Part shown: positions 52,157 through 60,797 of the stretch, in pieces
How the letters are laid out: every line of letters begins with the position of its first letter
Position numbering within the stretch: the first letter of the stretch is position 1
NCBI RefSeq assembly: GCF_002968635.1
Contig: NZ_PVBN01000001.1
Location: 124,001 to 188,000, forward strand
Direction of reading: 5' to 3'
From: Neorhizobium alkalisoli
Lineage (GTDB): Bacteria > Pseudomonadota > Alphaproteobacteria > Rhizobiales > Rhizobiaceae
DNA: 64,000 nucleotides
Notes under the pieces: generated by a model
Database searches by the model: none
Seen by the model: only the letters and a program-made list of their open reading frames with translations
Told to the model about the DNA's origin: nothing
Program-made: the position numbers and the translations under genes

Positions 52157-52825
52157 ATGAAGGGGTCGGAATTGGCTGGGCAGCAAAAGCAGGTTCAAAG
52201 AAAAAGCCTCGGTTTTTATAGCACCGACCCCTCGCAGCATACGGCTCTCGAAGACGGTCAGGGGCTTTTGACGGGCGCCATGGTCGCTGCCCTCGGCTTC
52301 TATTTCCTGAACAAGGTCGGCCTGCTCACCGGCGGCACGGCAGGCGTTGCTTTTCTTCTGCACTATGCCCTGGGTATTTCCTTCGGCCTCCTGTTCTTCA
52401 TCGTCAACCTGCCGTTCTACTATCTTTCGTTTCGCCGGCTCGGGCTGGCCTTCTCGGTGAAGACCTTCATCGCGATCGGCCTCGTGTCCCTGATCTCTGA
52501 AATCGAAGGCCGCTTCTTTTTGATCGATTACATCAGCCCCTTCTGGGCGGCGCTGCTCGGCGGCCTGCTTCTCGGCTATGGTCTCCTGGCACTTTACCGC
52601 CACAGGGCGAGCCTCGGCGGCGTCGGCATTCTGGCGATCTACATTCAGGACCGGTTCGGCATCCAGGCCGGGCTCATCCAGCTCGCCTTCGACCTCTGCG
52701 TCATGCTCTGTGCCTTTGCCGTCGTGAGCCCGATGACGGTTGCCTGGTCCGTGGTCGGCGCCGTCGTTCTCAACCTTTTCCTGGCCATCAATCACCGCTC
52801 CGACCGCTATATCGTCGTGCGGTGA
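52157..52825 (+). CDS. YitT-family membrane protein
   Basis: 222 residues with about five to six membrane helices. Seen: DGQGLLTGAMVAALGFYFLNKVGLLTGGTAGVAFLLHY, the family's GGTAG motif, and GGLLLGYGLLALYRHRASLGGVGILA. Function unproven. The start at 52157 gives a 30-residue cytoplasmic N-terminus; Val or Leu starts further in are possible. Confidence 0.85.
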   Translation: MKGSELAGQQKQVQRKSLGFYSTDPSQHTALEDGQGLLTGAMVAALGFYFLNKVGLLTGGTAGVAFLLHYALGISFGLLFFIVNLPFYYLSFRRLGLAFSVKTFIAIGLVSLISEIEGRFFLIDYISPFWAALLGGLLLGYGLLALYRHRASLGGVGILAIYIQDRFGIQAGLIQLAFDLCVMLCAFAVVSPMTVAWSVVGAVVLNLFLAINHRSDRYIVVR

Positions 52826-52843
52826 TTACGAAGGCCGGGAGGA

Positions 52844-53305
52844 TCAGGCGGCCTTGGCCGGCTGGTCGATCGGGTGGAGGGCGCGGAAGCCGACGCAGAG
52901 CCGGTTCCAGACATTGATCACGCCGATCGCGACGGTGATCTTCATCATGTCTTCTTCCGAGAAATGCGCCTTCAACACCTCATAGGCGCTGTCCGGAACA
53001 TGCGTGTCGGCAACCCTGGTGACCGCATCCACCCAGGTCAGAAGGGCACGTTCCTTCTCGTCATAGATCGGCGATTCCTCCCATACGCTCATCATGTTGA
53101 TCCACTGCTCGGAAAGCCCGTCGTGCCGGCTTTCCTTGACATGCATGTCGACGCAATAGGCGCAGTGATTGATGATCGAGGCCCTGAGCTTGATCAGGTG
53201 GATGAAGCGGCGCTCCAGGCCGGATTTCTGCACGTAGTTTTCCAGATCAAGAACGGCCTTGTAGGCATCCTGCGAGGCCTTGGCGAAGTTCAAACGAGGC
53301 TGCAT
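52844..53305 (-). CDS. AhpD-like carboxymuconolactone decarboxylase family protein
   Basis: 153 residues, all helical. Core redox motif CAYCVDMH (CxxC plus His) in LIKLRASIINHCAYCVDMHVKESRHDG, followed by ALLTWVDAVTRVADTHVPDSAYEVLKAHFSEEDMMKIT, the standard alkylhydroperoxidase/AhpD pattern. Probably a peroxidase with the CxxC as active site. It lies 27 bp downstream of the Rrf2 regulator on the same strand, which suggests Rrf2 controls it. Confidence 0.92.
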   Translation of the reverse strand: MQPRLNFAKASQDAYKAVLDLENYVQKSGLERRFIHLIKLRASIINHCAYCVDMHVKESRHDGLSEQWINMMSVWEESPIYDEKERALLTWVDAVTRVADTHVPDSAYEVLKAHFSEEDMMKITVAIGVINVWNRLCVGFRALHPIDQPAKAA

Positions 53306-53332
53306 TGGTCTTCTCCTTGGGTTGTGGCCGTC

Positions 53333-53836
53333 TCAGCGGGCCGTTCTGCGTTCATGGATTTCGAGGAAGGCGCAGCCGCGTGCGGCAATCCCGCCGTCGT
53401 CGGTGGCTTCCAGATCCGCCAGGATGTCGGCAATCGACACCTTGGCGAGTTCGGCGCGATAGGCCTTTTCGGCCTTCAGCATCGCGGCATTGATACCGCA
53501 GGGTTTGGCGAAATATCGCCCCGGCAGCGGGTTCGGCCCCCGCTGGCGGATTTCGGCGCAGCGAAAAGCCGGCGCAGGCCCTTCCACCGCCAGCACGATG
53601 TCGAGCAGCGTGATTTCCTTCGGCCTCTTCGCCAGCCGATAGCCGCCCTTCGGACCGGGCACGGTGCTGACCAGACCGGCGCCTGAAAGCGCCTGCAGAT
53701 GTTTCAGCAGATAGCTCGTCGATACGCCGTGAAATTCCGCCAGGGCCGCGGCCGAAAGCACGCCGCCTTCGGAAACGCCCGAAAGCATGGTCATGCAATG
53801 GATCGCCTGTTCGATGCCTTCGCTGAGTTTCATCAT
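53333..53836 (-). CDS. Rrf2-family transcriptional regulator
   Basis: 167 residues. Winged helix-turn-helix in the first 80 (LSAAALAEFHGVSTSYLLKHLQALSGAGLVSTVPGPKGGYRLAK), the Rrf2 signature. Cysteines occur at FRCAEIR and KPCGIN, not in the three-Cys cluster spacing of IscR, so an iron-sulfur cluster is uncertain. It likely represses itself and the AhpD-like gene, responding to oxidants. The second Met (53833) could be the start. Confidence 0.9.
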   Translation of the reverse strand: MMKLSEGIEQAIHCMTMLSGVSEGGVLSAAALAEFHGVSTSYLLKHLQALSGAGLVSTVPGPKGGYRLAKRPKEITLLDIVLAVEGPAPAFRCAEIRQRGPNPLPGRYFAKPCGINAAMLKAEKAYRAELAKVSIADILADLEATDDGGIAARGCAFLEIHERRTAR

Positions 53837-53843
53837 TCACTCC

Positions 53844-53865
53844 ATATCGCGGATATTTTTTATCC
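53844..53865. promoter_or_regulatory. Candidate Rrf2 operator
   Basis: ATATC-GCG-GATAT overlapping GGATA-TTTTT-TATCC, in the 29 bp between the Rrf2 start and the divergent helicase gene. The symmetry suggests an operator that could affect both directions. Confidence 0.45.
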
Positions 53866-56448
53866 ATGATTATGTCCCGGCGTCAAGACACTTCTTTTTC
53901 GCCTGTTCGCGACTACCTTATCGGCGTGGATATCGTCGAAACCTCATCTTCCGGCCGTGATGCCGCGCTTCTGCCCCGGCCGTTCCTGAAATGGTTCGCC
54001 GAAAAGGGCTGGCAGCCGCGCGCCCACCAGCTCGAATTGCTTTCGCGTTCCACCGCCGGCGAGAACATGCTGCTGATCGCACCGACCGGGGCCGGCAAGA
54101 CGCTTGCAGGTTTCCTGCCCTCGCTCACCGATCTCACCCGTCGCGGCAAAATTCCGCCCGGCTCGGCCTTCACCGGCATCCACACGCTCTACGTTTCGCC
54201 GCTGAAGGCGTTGACGGTGGATATAGAGCGCAATCTGATGAAGCCGGTGACGGAGATGGGCCTGTCCGTCACCGTCGAAAATCGCACCGGCGACACACCG
54301 CAGGCCAAGCGCCAGCGCCAGAAGCTCAATCCTCCGGATATATTGCTGACCACGCCGGAACAGGTAGCGCTTCTCCTTGCGAACAAGGAGGCGGAACGCT
54401 TCTTCAAGGACCTGAAATATGTGGTGCTGGACGAGTTGCATTCGCTGGTCACCTCGAAGCGCGGCCACCTTCTGTCCCTCGGGCTCGCCCGCATCCGCCG
54501 CCATGCGCCAAAGGTGCAGACCATCGGTCTCTCGGCAACGGTCTCCGACCCGATGGATCTGCAGCGCTGGCTCGTCCCGCAAGGTGAAGATCCGGCGCCT
54601 CCTGCCGGCCTAGTGCATGTCATAGGCGGCGCGGCACCCGACATCACGATCATGAAGACCGAGGACCGCATTCCGTGGTCCGGCCACGTTTCGACCTATG
54701 CCATGCCGGAGGTCTATGATGAGATCAAACGTCACAAGATGACGCTGATCTTCGTCAATACCCGCTTTCAGGCGGAACTTCTCTTTCAGACGCTCTGGAC
54801 GATCAACGACGATAATCTGCCGATCGCGCTTCACCACGGCTCGCTCGATGTCGGCCAGCGCCGCAAGGTAGAGGCCGCGATGGCGGCGAACAAACTGCGC
54901 GCCATCGTCGCTACCTCGACGCTCGACATGGGCATCGATTGGGGTGATGTCGATCTCGTCGTGCATGTCGGTGCGCCAAAGGGTGCCTCGCGGCTCGCCC
55001 AGCGTATCGGCCGCTCCAATCACCGCATGGACGAGCCGTCCAAGGCGATCCTGGTGCCCGCCAACCGTTTCGAGGTGATGGAATGTCAGGCGGCGCTTGA
55101 TGCCAATTATCTCGGCGCACAGGATACGCCGCCGGTGGGCGAGGGCGCGCTCGATGTTCTCGCCCAGCATGTGCTCGGCATGGCCTGCGCCGAACCCTTC
55201 GATCCGCTCGAACTCTACGATGAGATCATTTCAGCCTCGCCCTATGCGGGTCTCTCCTGGGAAATGTTCGAGCGCGTCGTCGATTTTGTCGCGACCGGCG
55301 GTTATGCGCTGCGCTCCTACGAGCGATATGCCAAGATCAGGAAGACCAAGGACGGCCGCTGGCGCGTTTCCAATCCACAGGTGGCGCAGCAATACCGGCT
55401 GAATCTCGGCACGATCATCGAGGCGACCGAACTCAACGTTCGGCTCGTCCGCCGCGGCGCCAATGGTGCGGTTGGGCGCGGAGGAATGTCGCTCGGCAAG
55501 GTAGAGGAGTATTTTCTTGAGCAGCTCGTGCAGGGCGATACCTTCCTGTTTGCCGGCAAGGTGCTGCGCTTCGAAGGCATCCGCGAGAACGAGTGCCTCG
55601 TGTCCAACGCCTTCTCGCTGGATCCGAAGATACCGGCTTATGCCGGCGGCAAATTTCCGCTCTCCACCTATCTCGCCGATCAGGTGCGCGGCATGCTCGC
55701 CGACCCGGATCGTTGGTCGGTGCTGCCGGATCAGGTCCGCGACTGGCTCAATATCCAGCGCGAGCGCTCCATGCTGCCGAAAAAGGATGAACTCCTGATC
55801 GAGACTTTTCCGCGTGGAAAACGCTTCTTCATGATCGCCTATTGTTTCGAAGGGCGCTTGGCGCATCAGACGCTCGGCATGCTGCTCACCCGCAGGCTGG
55901 AAAGGGCAGGGGCGAGGCCACTCGGTTTCGTGGCGACGGATTATTCGCTGGCCGTCTGGGGCTTGAACGACATCGGCGCGATGATCAAGTCACGGCGTCT
56001 CAGCCTCTCCGACCTGTTCGACGAGGACATGCTGGGCGACGATCTGGAGGCTTGGCTCAATGAAAGCTATATGCTGAAGCGCACCTTCCGCAATTGCGCC
56101 GTGATTTCCGGTTTGATCGAGCGCCGTCATCCGGGCAAGGAAAAGACCGGGCGACAAGTCACGGTCTCGACCGATCTCATCTACGACGTCCTCAGAAGCC
56201 ACGAGCCGGATCACATCCTGCTGGAGGCCACAAGGCGGGATGCGGCGTCCGGGCTTTTGGATTTGAGCCGTTTAGGCGATATGCTTAAGCGAATCAGGGG
56301 GCACATCACCCACCGCGATCTCGACCGGGTTTCGCCGCTTGCCGTTCCCATCATGCTGGAGATCGGCAAGGAGTCCGTGCCGGGCGAGGCGCACGATGCG
56401 GTGCTGCAGGAGGCCGCCGAAGAGCTGATCGCGGAGGCTCTCGCATGA
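53866..56448 (+). CDS. Ligase-associated DNA-damage-response DEXH helicase (Lhr-like)
   Basis: 860-residue superfamily 2 helicase. Seen: LKWFAEKGWQPRAHQLELL (Q-like motif), Walker A LLIAPTGAGKT, motif Ia YVSPLKALTVD, TTPEQ, motif II VVLDELHSL, motif III GLSATVSDP, and motifs IV-VI including VATSTLDMGIDWGDVDLVVHVGAPKGASRLAQRIGRSNHR. C-terminal Lhr-type winged-helix region. In Rhizobiaceae this gene often accompanies an ATP-dependent ligase and an exonuclease; here only the phosphoesterase adjoins it (overlap ATGA). ATG 53872 is an equally good start. Confidence 0.95.
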   Translation: MIMSRRQDTSFSPVRDYLIGVDIVETSSSGRDAALLPRPFLKWFAEKGWQPRAHQLELLSRSTAGENMLLIAPTGAGKTLAGFLPSLTDLTRRGKIPPGSAFTGIHTLYVSPLKALTVDIERNLMKPVTEMGLSVTVENRTGDTPQAKRQRQKLNPPDILLTTPEQVALLLANKEAERFFKDLKYVVLDELHSLVTSKRGHLLSLGLARIRRHAPKVQTIGLSATVSDPMDLQRWLVPQGEDPAPPAGLVHVIGGAAPDITIMKTEDRIPWSGHVSTYAMPEVYDEIKRHKMTLIFVNTRFQAELLFQTLWTINDDNLPIALHHGSLDVGQRRKVEAAMAANKLRAIVATSTLDMGIDWGDVDLVVHVGAPKGASRLAQRIGRSNHRMDEPSKAILVPANRFEVMECQAALDANYLGAQDTPPVGEGALDVLAQHVLGMACAEPFDPLELYDEIISASPYAGLSWEMFERVVDFVATGGYALRSYERYAKIRKTKDGRWRVSNPQVAQQYRLNLGTIIEATELNVRLVRRGANGAVGRGGMSLGKVEEYFLEQLVQGDTFLFAGKVLRFEGIRENECLVSNAFSLDPKIPAYAGGKFPLSTYLADQVRGMLADPDRWSVLPDQVRDWLNIQRERSMLPKKDELLIETFPRGKRFFMIAYCFEGRLAHQTLGMLLTRRLERAGARPLGFVATDYSLAVWGLNDIGAMIKSRRLSLSDLFDEDMLGDDLEAWLNESYMLKRTFRNCAVISGLIERRHPGKEKTGRQVTVSTDLIYDVLRSHEPDHILLEATRRDAASGLLDLSRLGDMLKRIRGHITHRDLDRVSPLAVPIMLEIGKESVPGEAHDAVLQEAAEELIAEALA

Positions 56449-57209
56449 CGCCTCGCGCATTGTTGAAAGATTTGGAATTGATGCATCGCCTCGCTTTGGC
56501 GCGAACGATTTCAGGGGGAATGGCCCCCACCGGTGCGGAAGAGATCGTCGTCAACGGCGTCCTTGCCGTCTGCGATCCGCTTGGCGGTCTTTATCTGCCG
56601 GAAACCGGCACGCTCGTCGTCTCCGACCTGCATCTTGAAAAGGGAGCCGCCTTTGCCCGCCGAGGCATGATGCTGCCGCCCTACGACACGGTCGCGACCC
56701 TCAACATCTTGGCCGCCGTCATCACCCGCTACGATCCGAAGGTCGTCGTTTCGCTCGGCGACAATTTCCATGACCGCAAGGGCTCGGCACATCTTGTCTC
56801 AGAGCATCGTGCGCTGATCACCGGCATGGCGCGCGGCCGCGACTGGATCTGGATCAACGGCAACCACGATCCAGATGGCACGGTTGATCTGCCCGGCACT
56901 TGCGCCGACGAGCTGGTTTATGGTGGCCTCGTTTTCCGGCACGAACCGAGCCTGATTTCCGGCAAGGGCGAAATCGCCGGCCACCTGCATCCGTCTGCCA
57001 CCGTCCGCCGCCGCGAAAAATCGGTCCGCCGCCCGTGCTTTGCGAGTGATGGCAGCCGCCTGCTGATGCCGGCTTTCGGCGTGCTCGCCGGTGGTCTCGA
57101 TCTTCGCCACAAGGCGATGCACGGCCTCTTCGATCGCGAAGCGCTTGTCGCCCACCTGCTGGGCCGCGACCGCATCTATTCGGTTCGCTACGCCAACCTG
57201 ACCGGCTGA
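56445..57209 (+). CDS. pdeM: Ligase-associated metallophosphoesterase PdeM
   Basis: 254 residues. Two-metal calcineurin-like motifs: VVSDLHLEKG, SLGDNFHD, WINGNHDP, and the C-terminal GHLHPSA. Predicted phosphodiesterase partner of the helicase upstream, whose stop overlaps its start. A shorter start at the second Met (56481) or at 56520 is possible; the family opening often reads A-G-A-E-x-I as in PTGAEEIVVNG. It ends directly against the convergent UspA gene. Confidence 0.92.
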   Translation: MTPRALLKDLELMHRLALARTISGGMAPTGAEEIVVNGVLAVCDPLGGLYLPETGTLVVSDLHLEKGAAFARRGMMLPPYDTVATLNILAAVITRYDPKVVVSLGDNFHDRKGSAHLVSEHRALITGMARGRDWIWINGNHDPDGTVDLPGTCADELVYGGLVFRHEPSLISGKGEIAGHLHPSATVRRREKSVRRPCFASDGSRLLMPAFGVLAGGLDLRHKAMHGLFDREALVAHLLGRDRIYSVRYANLTG

Positions 57210-57647
57210 TTAGCGATAGACCAGCACCGGCGTCTTGGAATGCGCCAGCACCTTCATGGTTACGCTGCCGAGCATGAAGGCCTTGAAGCCGGACCGGCCG
57301 TGCGACGCCATGGCGATGATGTCGCAATGATATTTCTCGGCAGTCTCGACGATGGTGCCTGCCGGATCCAGGCTCATCAGCTTCAAGGTGTCGCAAGCGA
57401 CCATGCGTTGCTTGGCCACTTGGGTTGCATCGGCCAGGATGCCGTCGGCCGCATTGTTGTTGCTTTGATCGTAGGCCGCATAGGCGGCTTCGAGACCGGT
57501 CGGGTTGACAGTCATGACCTGCAGCGGCTCCATGACGACAAGCACCGTGGCTTCCGCTCCGATCTCGCGGGCGAAATCGAGGGACTTTTCGAGCGCCTGC
57601 GTGGAAAGCGCTGATCCGTCGGTCGGGATGAGAACGTGTTTATACAT
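57210..57647 (-). CDS. Universal stress protein A-family
   Basis: 145 residues with the UspA fold: opening YKHVLIPTDGSALSTQALEKSLDFA, and the ATP-binding end IAMASHGRSGFKAFMLGSVTMKVLAHSKTPVLV (GxxG-x9-G(S/T)). Full length. ATG 57647 has GGAGG upstream. Cytoplasmic; no dedicated neighbour. Confidence 0.93.
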   Translation of the reverse strand: MYKHVLIPTDGSALSTQALEKSLDFAREIGAEATVLVVMEPLQVMTVNPTGLEAAYAAYDQSNNNAADGILADATQVAKQRMVACDTLKLMSLDPAGTIVETAEKYHCDIIAMASHGRSGFKAFMLGSVTMKVLAHSKTPVLVYR

Positions 57648-57692
57648 CTGAGGCCTCCATGTTTTGGGATAGTATGGCCGCCCAACGCGATC

Positions 57693-58679
57693 TTACATTG
57701 ATATCGCGCAATTCCGGTGGAAGAGGGAGGCGGGCTCGCTATCTGCCCAGGGATTTACTCCATCCCGCAGCCAGCAAAGCGTATCGCGCCAGAAGCCATC
57801 GCGATGTCGGGAGTGGAACAGGCTGAAATGCCCTATTTCCCGAAGTCCGTAATGTGCGGGCGACAGCAGGACTTGCTGTACGGCGGCATTGCGATAGTAA
57901 CCGAGCGTCCGCTGGACTGCCGCCGGCGTTCCGATGTCGTCGTCTTCCACCGCCACGGCAAGGATCGCGGCCCTGTTTGCTTCGAACCGTTTGAGCACGT
58001 CCCGGCGTTCCGCCGCAGGGTGGGTGAGTTCCATTCTCGCGCGGCGAAAGCTCCATTCGTTGGCGACGCCCGCCGGCAGGTCCTCCAGCCAGCCGAGCCG
58101 CTTTCCCGGGAAGTAGCCGAACAGTGCCGTCAGCGCCGGCATGGCCAAATGCCATTTGAAAAACAGCCGCATGCGATGGCCCGCCGCATAATCGGGCCAA
58201 TAGGCATATTGCGCGCCCATGGTCAGCATCCGGTCGATGCGCTCCGCCTTCGGTGAAAGCCCGGGCAGATAGCCGCCGATGCTGTGGCCGACGACGTGAA
58301 GCGGTTGGCCGGGGCGGACCAGATCCATATGCCGGAGCGCGGCGTCGAAATCCTGTTCGCCCCATTCCCGCCAGCGATAACCGCAGCCTCTCAGTGTCAC
58401 AGGCCGGGAGAGGCCGATTCCGCGATAGTCATAGGTCAGGACGTCGAAGCCCTCCCGGCTCAGGAAGTCCGCGTAATAGTGGTAGTAACGCGCGAGCACG
58501 CCCGTGGCCGGATTGATGATGACGCTCGCAACCGCCGACCCTTGGGCTGGCCAGAAATGGCCGTGCAGCGCGATGCCGTCGCGGCAAGTCAGGCTAACCG
58601 CTTCGCCGGCTGGACGCCCTCTTGGTGTTGCGCTGACGTCCGCGATGTCAGCGGTCTCCGCGGATTGGCTGTCGGGCAT
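57693..58679 (-). CDS. Alpha/beta hydrolase
   Basis: 328 residues. Nucleophile elbow GHSIGG near residue 132, oxyanion region INPATGVLARYYHYYADFL with LTYDYRGIGLSRP, and a late His in LREIGHFSLFHSR. Serine hydrolase of unknown substrate, resembling a family of predicted lysophospholipase-type enzymes. No signal peptide. Confidence 0.88.
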   Translation of the reverse strand: MPDSQSAETADIADVSATPRGRPAGEAVSLTCRDGIALHGHFWPAQGSAVASVIINPATGVLARYYHYYADFLSREGFDVLTYDYRGIGLSRPVTLRGCGYRWREWGEQDFDAALRHMDLVRPGQPLHVVGHSIGGYLPGLSPKAERIDRMLTMGAQYAYWPDYAAGHRMRLFFKWHLAMPALTALFGYFPGKRLGWLEDLPAGVANEWSFRRARMELTHPAAERRDVLKRFEANRAAILAVAVEDDDIGTPAAVQRTLGYYRNAAVQQVLLSPAHYGLREIGHFSLFHSRHRDGFWRDTLCWLRDGVNPWADSEPASLFHRNCAISM

Positions 58680-58820
58680 TGGTAATTCCTCCAGAGAGGA
58701 GGATATTCACCGCGGTTTGCAACGCAATAAGCCAAAGGGAGAAGACAAGGCCTTCAGGAATGCAATTACGGGGGAGAAAGGCCGGTCAACCGAAACAGGC
58801 CTTTCATTTCATCCGCCATC

Positions 58821-59381
58821 TCAAACGGCCTTCCCCACCTCGTAGTTGAGGATCACGGCGCCATTGGCCGCTATGCTGGACGAGATCAGCTTCAATTCCG
58901 TCTGCTGCCCGGTTTGCTTGAAAAGGGGATTGCCCGAGCCGAGCAGGACCGGTGCGATGCAGATGCGATATTCGTCCACCAGGCCCTCCTTCATCAGCGA
59001 GGCGACCAGTTCGGCGCTGCCGAAGATGAAGATCGTCTTGCCCTCTTCGGCTTTCAGCTTCTTCAGTTCGGCGGCGGGATCGCTGACGACCCGCGTATTG
59101 TTCCACGCGGCCTCCTTCAGCGTCTTGGAGACTGCGAGCTTGGCAATGTTGTTCATGTAGTTCTTGGTCTTGTCGCCTTCTTCGGCCGTCGGCCAATAGG
59201 CTGCCATGCCTTCATAAGTTTTGCGCCCGAAGACCAGCAGGTCGCCCTGCTCTCCGAATTGCTCCGAAAGTTTTTCGAGCTCCGGACCCCAGGCATAGTT
59301 GTGAAAGGCTAGGTCCCAGGGCTTCTCGCCTTCGAAATAACCATCGAGCGTCATCAGGTTCCAAGCCACCAGCTTTCTCAT
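58821..59381 (-). CDS. Dihydrofolate reductase/RibD C-domain family protein
   Basis: 186 residues, a reductase-like domain: opening RKLVAWNLMTLDGYFEG, LLVFGRKTYEGMAAYWP, FIFGSAELVASLMKEGLVDEYRICIAPVLLGSG. The start is ATG 59381 because GGAGG sits seven bases upstream of it, too close to the ATG at 59387. Substrate unknown. Divergent to the HxlR regulator, which probably controls it. Confidence 0.9.
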   Translation of the reverse strand: MRKLVAWNLMTLDGYFEGEKPWDLAFHNYAWGPELEKLSEQFGEQGDLLVFGRKTYEGMAAYWPTAEEGDKTKNYMNNIAKLAVSKTLKEAAWNNTRVVSDPAAELKKLKAEEGKTIFIFGSAELVASLMKEGLVDEYRICIAPVLLGSGNPLFKQTGQQTELKLISSSIAANGAVILNYEVGKAV

Positions 59382-59401
59382 GTCCATTCCTCCATCGTTA
59401 A

Positions 59402-59466
59402 AACCAGTTGCGATTAGCAATTGGTTGAAAGTTAGCCAAACTGATTTTATATTGCAAGCAGTTTGG
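59402..59466. promoter_or_regulatory. Two inverted repeats between the divergent DHFR-like and hxlR-type genes
   Basis: AACCAGTTGC-5 nt-GCAATTGGTT (59402-59426, one mismatch) and CCAAACTG-15 nt-CAGTTTGG (59436-59466, perfect arms). Both lie in the 93-bp A/T-rich space between the genes, as expected for HxlR operators. Confidence 0.6.
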
Positions 59467-59474
59467 AGAGAAAA

Positions 59475-59993
59475 ATGCAAGACACCTATCGCTCGGGTTG
59501 CCCGATCAACCTCACGCTGGAAGTACTGGGCGACCGCTGGAGCCTGATCGTCATTCGCGACATCATGTTCGGCAACCGCCGGCATTTCCGCGAACTGCTG
59601 CAGAATTCGGAAGAAGGGATCGCTTCCAATATCCTGGCCGACCGCCTGAAGCGGCTGGTGGAGCGGGGACTGCTCTCCCGCGAGGATGACCCGAGCCACA
59701 AGCAGAAGGGGATCTACAGCCTTACCGAAATGTCCATTCGCCTCGTACCCATCTTCGCGGAAATGGGCACTTGGGGCCGGCATTTCATGCCGGTATCGGA
59801 AGAGCTGTCGATCCGGGCTCAGCTTCTGGAAGAGGGGGGTCGGCCGCTCTGGGAGGACTTCATGGAGGAGTTGCGCGTGCTGCATCTGCATGCGCCGCGC
59901 GATCCTTCCAAACCCTCCGTGTTCGATCGGTTACGCGTCGCCTATCTCGAGGTTGTCGCCCGCAACAAGGCGGCCGCGGCTGCCGCCGAGTGA
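59475..59993 (+). CDS. HxlR-family transcriptional regulator
   Basis: 172 residues. The HxlR winged helix is clear: CPINLTLEVLGDRWSLIVIRDIMFGNRRHFRELLQ and IASNILADRLKRLVERGLLSREDDP. Cys9 sits at the N-terminal position where redox-sensing HxlR members carry their sensor cysteine. The C-terminal 50 residues extend beyond the basic family length. ATG 59475 follows GGAGAG. Confidence 0.9.
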   Translation: MQDTYRSGCPINLTLEVLGDRWSLIVIRDIMFGNRRHFRELLQNSEEGIASNILADRLKRLVERGLLSREDDPSHKQKGIYSLTEMSIRLVPIFAEMGTWGRHFMPVSEELSIRAQLLEEGGRPLWEDFMEELRVLHLHAPRDPSKPSVFDRLRVAYLEVVARNKAAAAAAE

Positions 59994-60797
59994 TCAATCC
60001 TTGCGGAACAGCAGGCTTGCGCCCCAACCGGTGACGACTGCGATCAGGACGCAGAGGAAACCGTAGGCGAACGGCCGCTCGTGGGCTGCGTCGGTGATCG
60101 CCTGTTCGATGCCGGTCTTCACCACCCTGAGCGGCAGCTCGCGCTGGGCAATCAGCTGCCCGCCCTTGAACAGGTAGGCGCGCACCATGTGGATTCCGTC
60201 CGGAATGTTGGCGGGCAGCTTCAGCGACGCCCGGAAGAGGCTGGACGAGACGAATTGCACCCCGCTCGTGTCCCGCTGGTAGAGGCCGTTCGCCAGCTTC
60301 AGGCGCCGATAGGCGTCCCGGAACTCTCTGATCGATCCGGAATCTGAAATATATCCGACCGGGTTCAGCGGCATATGCGCAATACCCACGCCGATATTGT
60401 TGAGACTCGGTGCCTCGTCGATGCTGTCGATCTGGCGCGTGCTGGCGAGCGAATAGCTTTCCGGCACCTGTTCGAAGGTCATCGACTCGGTGTTCATCCA
60501 GATGCCGAAGACTCGCTCCTTGCGGCGCACCGTCGCATAGTCCCGCGGGCCTTCCAGCGTCACGACGACGTCATACTGGCCGATGGCCAGGAACAGTTCG
60601 TCCGCATTAGTGAGAGCGCCGAAGATCGTCAGATCCGCTCCGCGGAAGTCGGAAGCAATCGCGATTTCGCTCGTCGAGGTTCCGATTTCGAGCCCTTCCT
60701 TCACCGTCGATGCTTCGCCCATCGGCACCTGCGCCAGTGCCGGCGCAGCGAACCCCAGGAGAGGGACGAGAAGGAGGGTGCGAAGCAGCCGGCGCAT
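59994..60797 (-). CDS. TIGR02186-like membrane-anchored protein
   Basis: 267 residues. Signal peptide RRLLRTLLLVPLLGFAAPALA, a periplasmic domain of about 210 residues (EIGTSTSEIAIASDFRGADLTIFGAL; ERVFGIWMNTESMTFEQVPESYSLASTR), and one C-terminal membrane helix (AYGFLCVLIAVVTGWGASLLF). Matches the Rhizobiales TIGR02186 family as I recall it; role unknown. Its ATG overlaps the TSUP stop (TGATG), so the two form an operon and probably one transport system. The longer frame up to 61880 is antisense-like and rejected. Confidence 0.88.
   Translation of the reverse strand: MRRLLRTLLLVPLLGFAAPALAQVPMGEASTVKEGLEIGTSTSEIAIASDFRGADLTIFGALTNADELFLAIGQYDVVVTLEGPRDYATVRRKERVFGIWMNTESMTFEQVPESYSLASTRQIDSIDEAPSLNNIGVGIAHMPLNPVGYISDSGSIREFRDAYRRLKLANGLYQRDTSGVQFVSSSLFRASLKLPANIPDGIHMVRAYLFKGGQLIAQRELPLRVVKTGIEQAITDAAHERPFAYGFLCVLIAVVTGWGASLLFRKD

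Noticed and set aside
53866..57209. Complete ligase-associated DNA repair cluster
   Set aside because: Only the helicase and PdeM are present; no ATP-dependent ligase or exonuclease gene is in the window.
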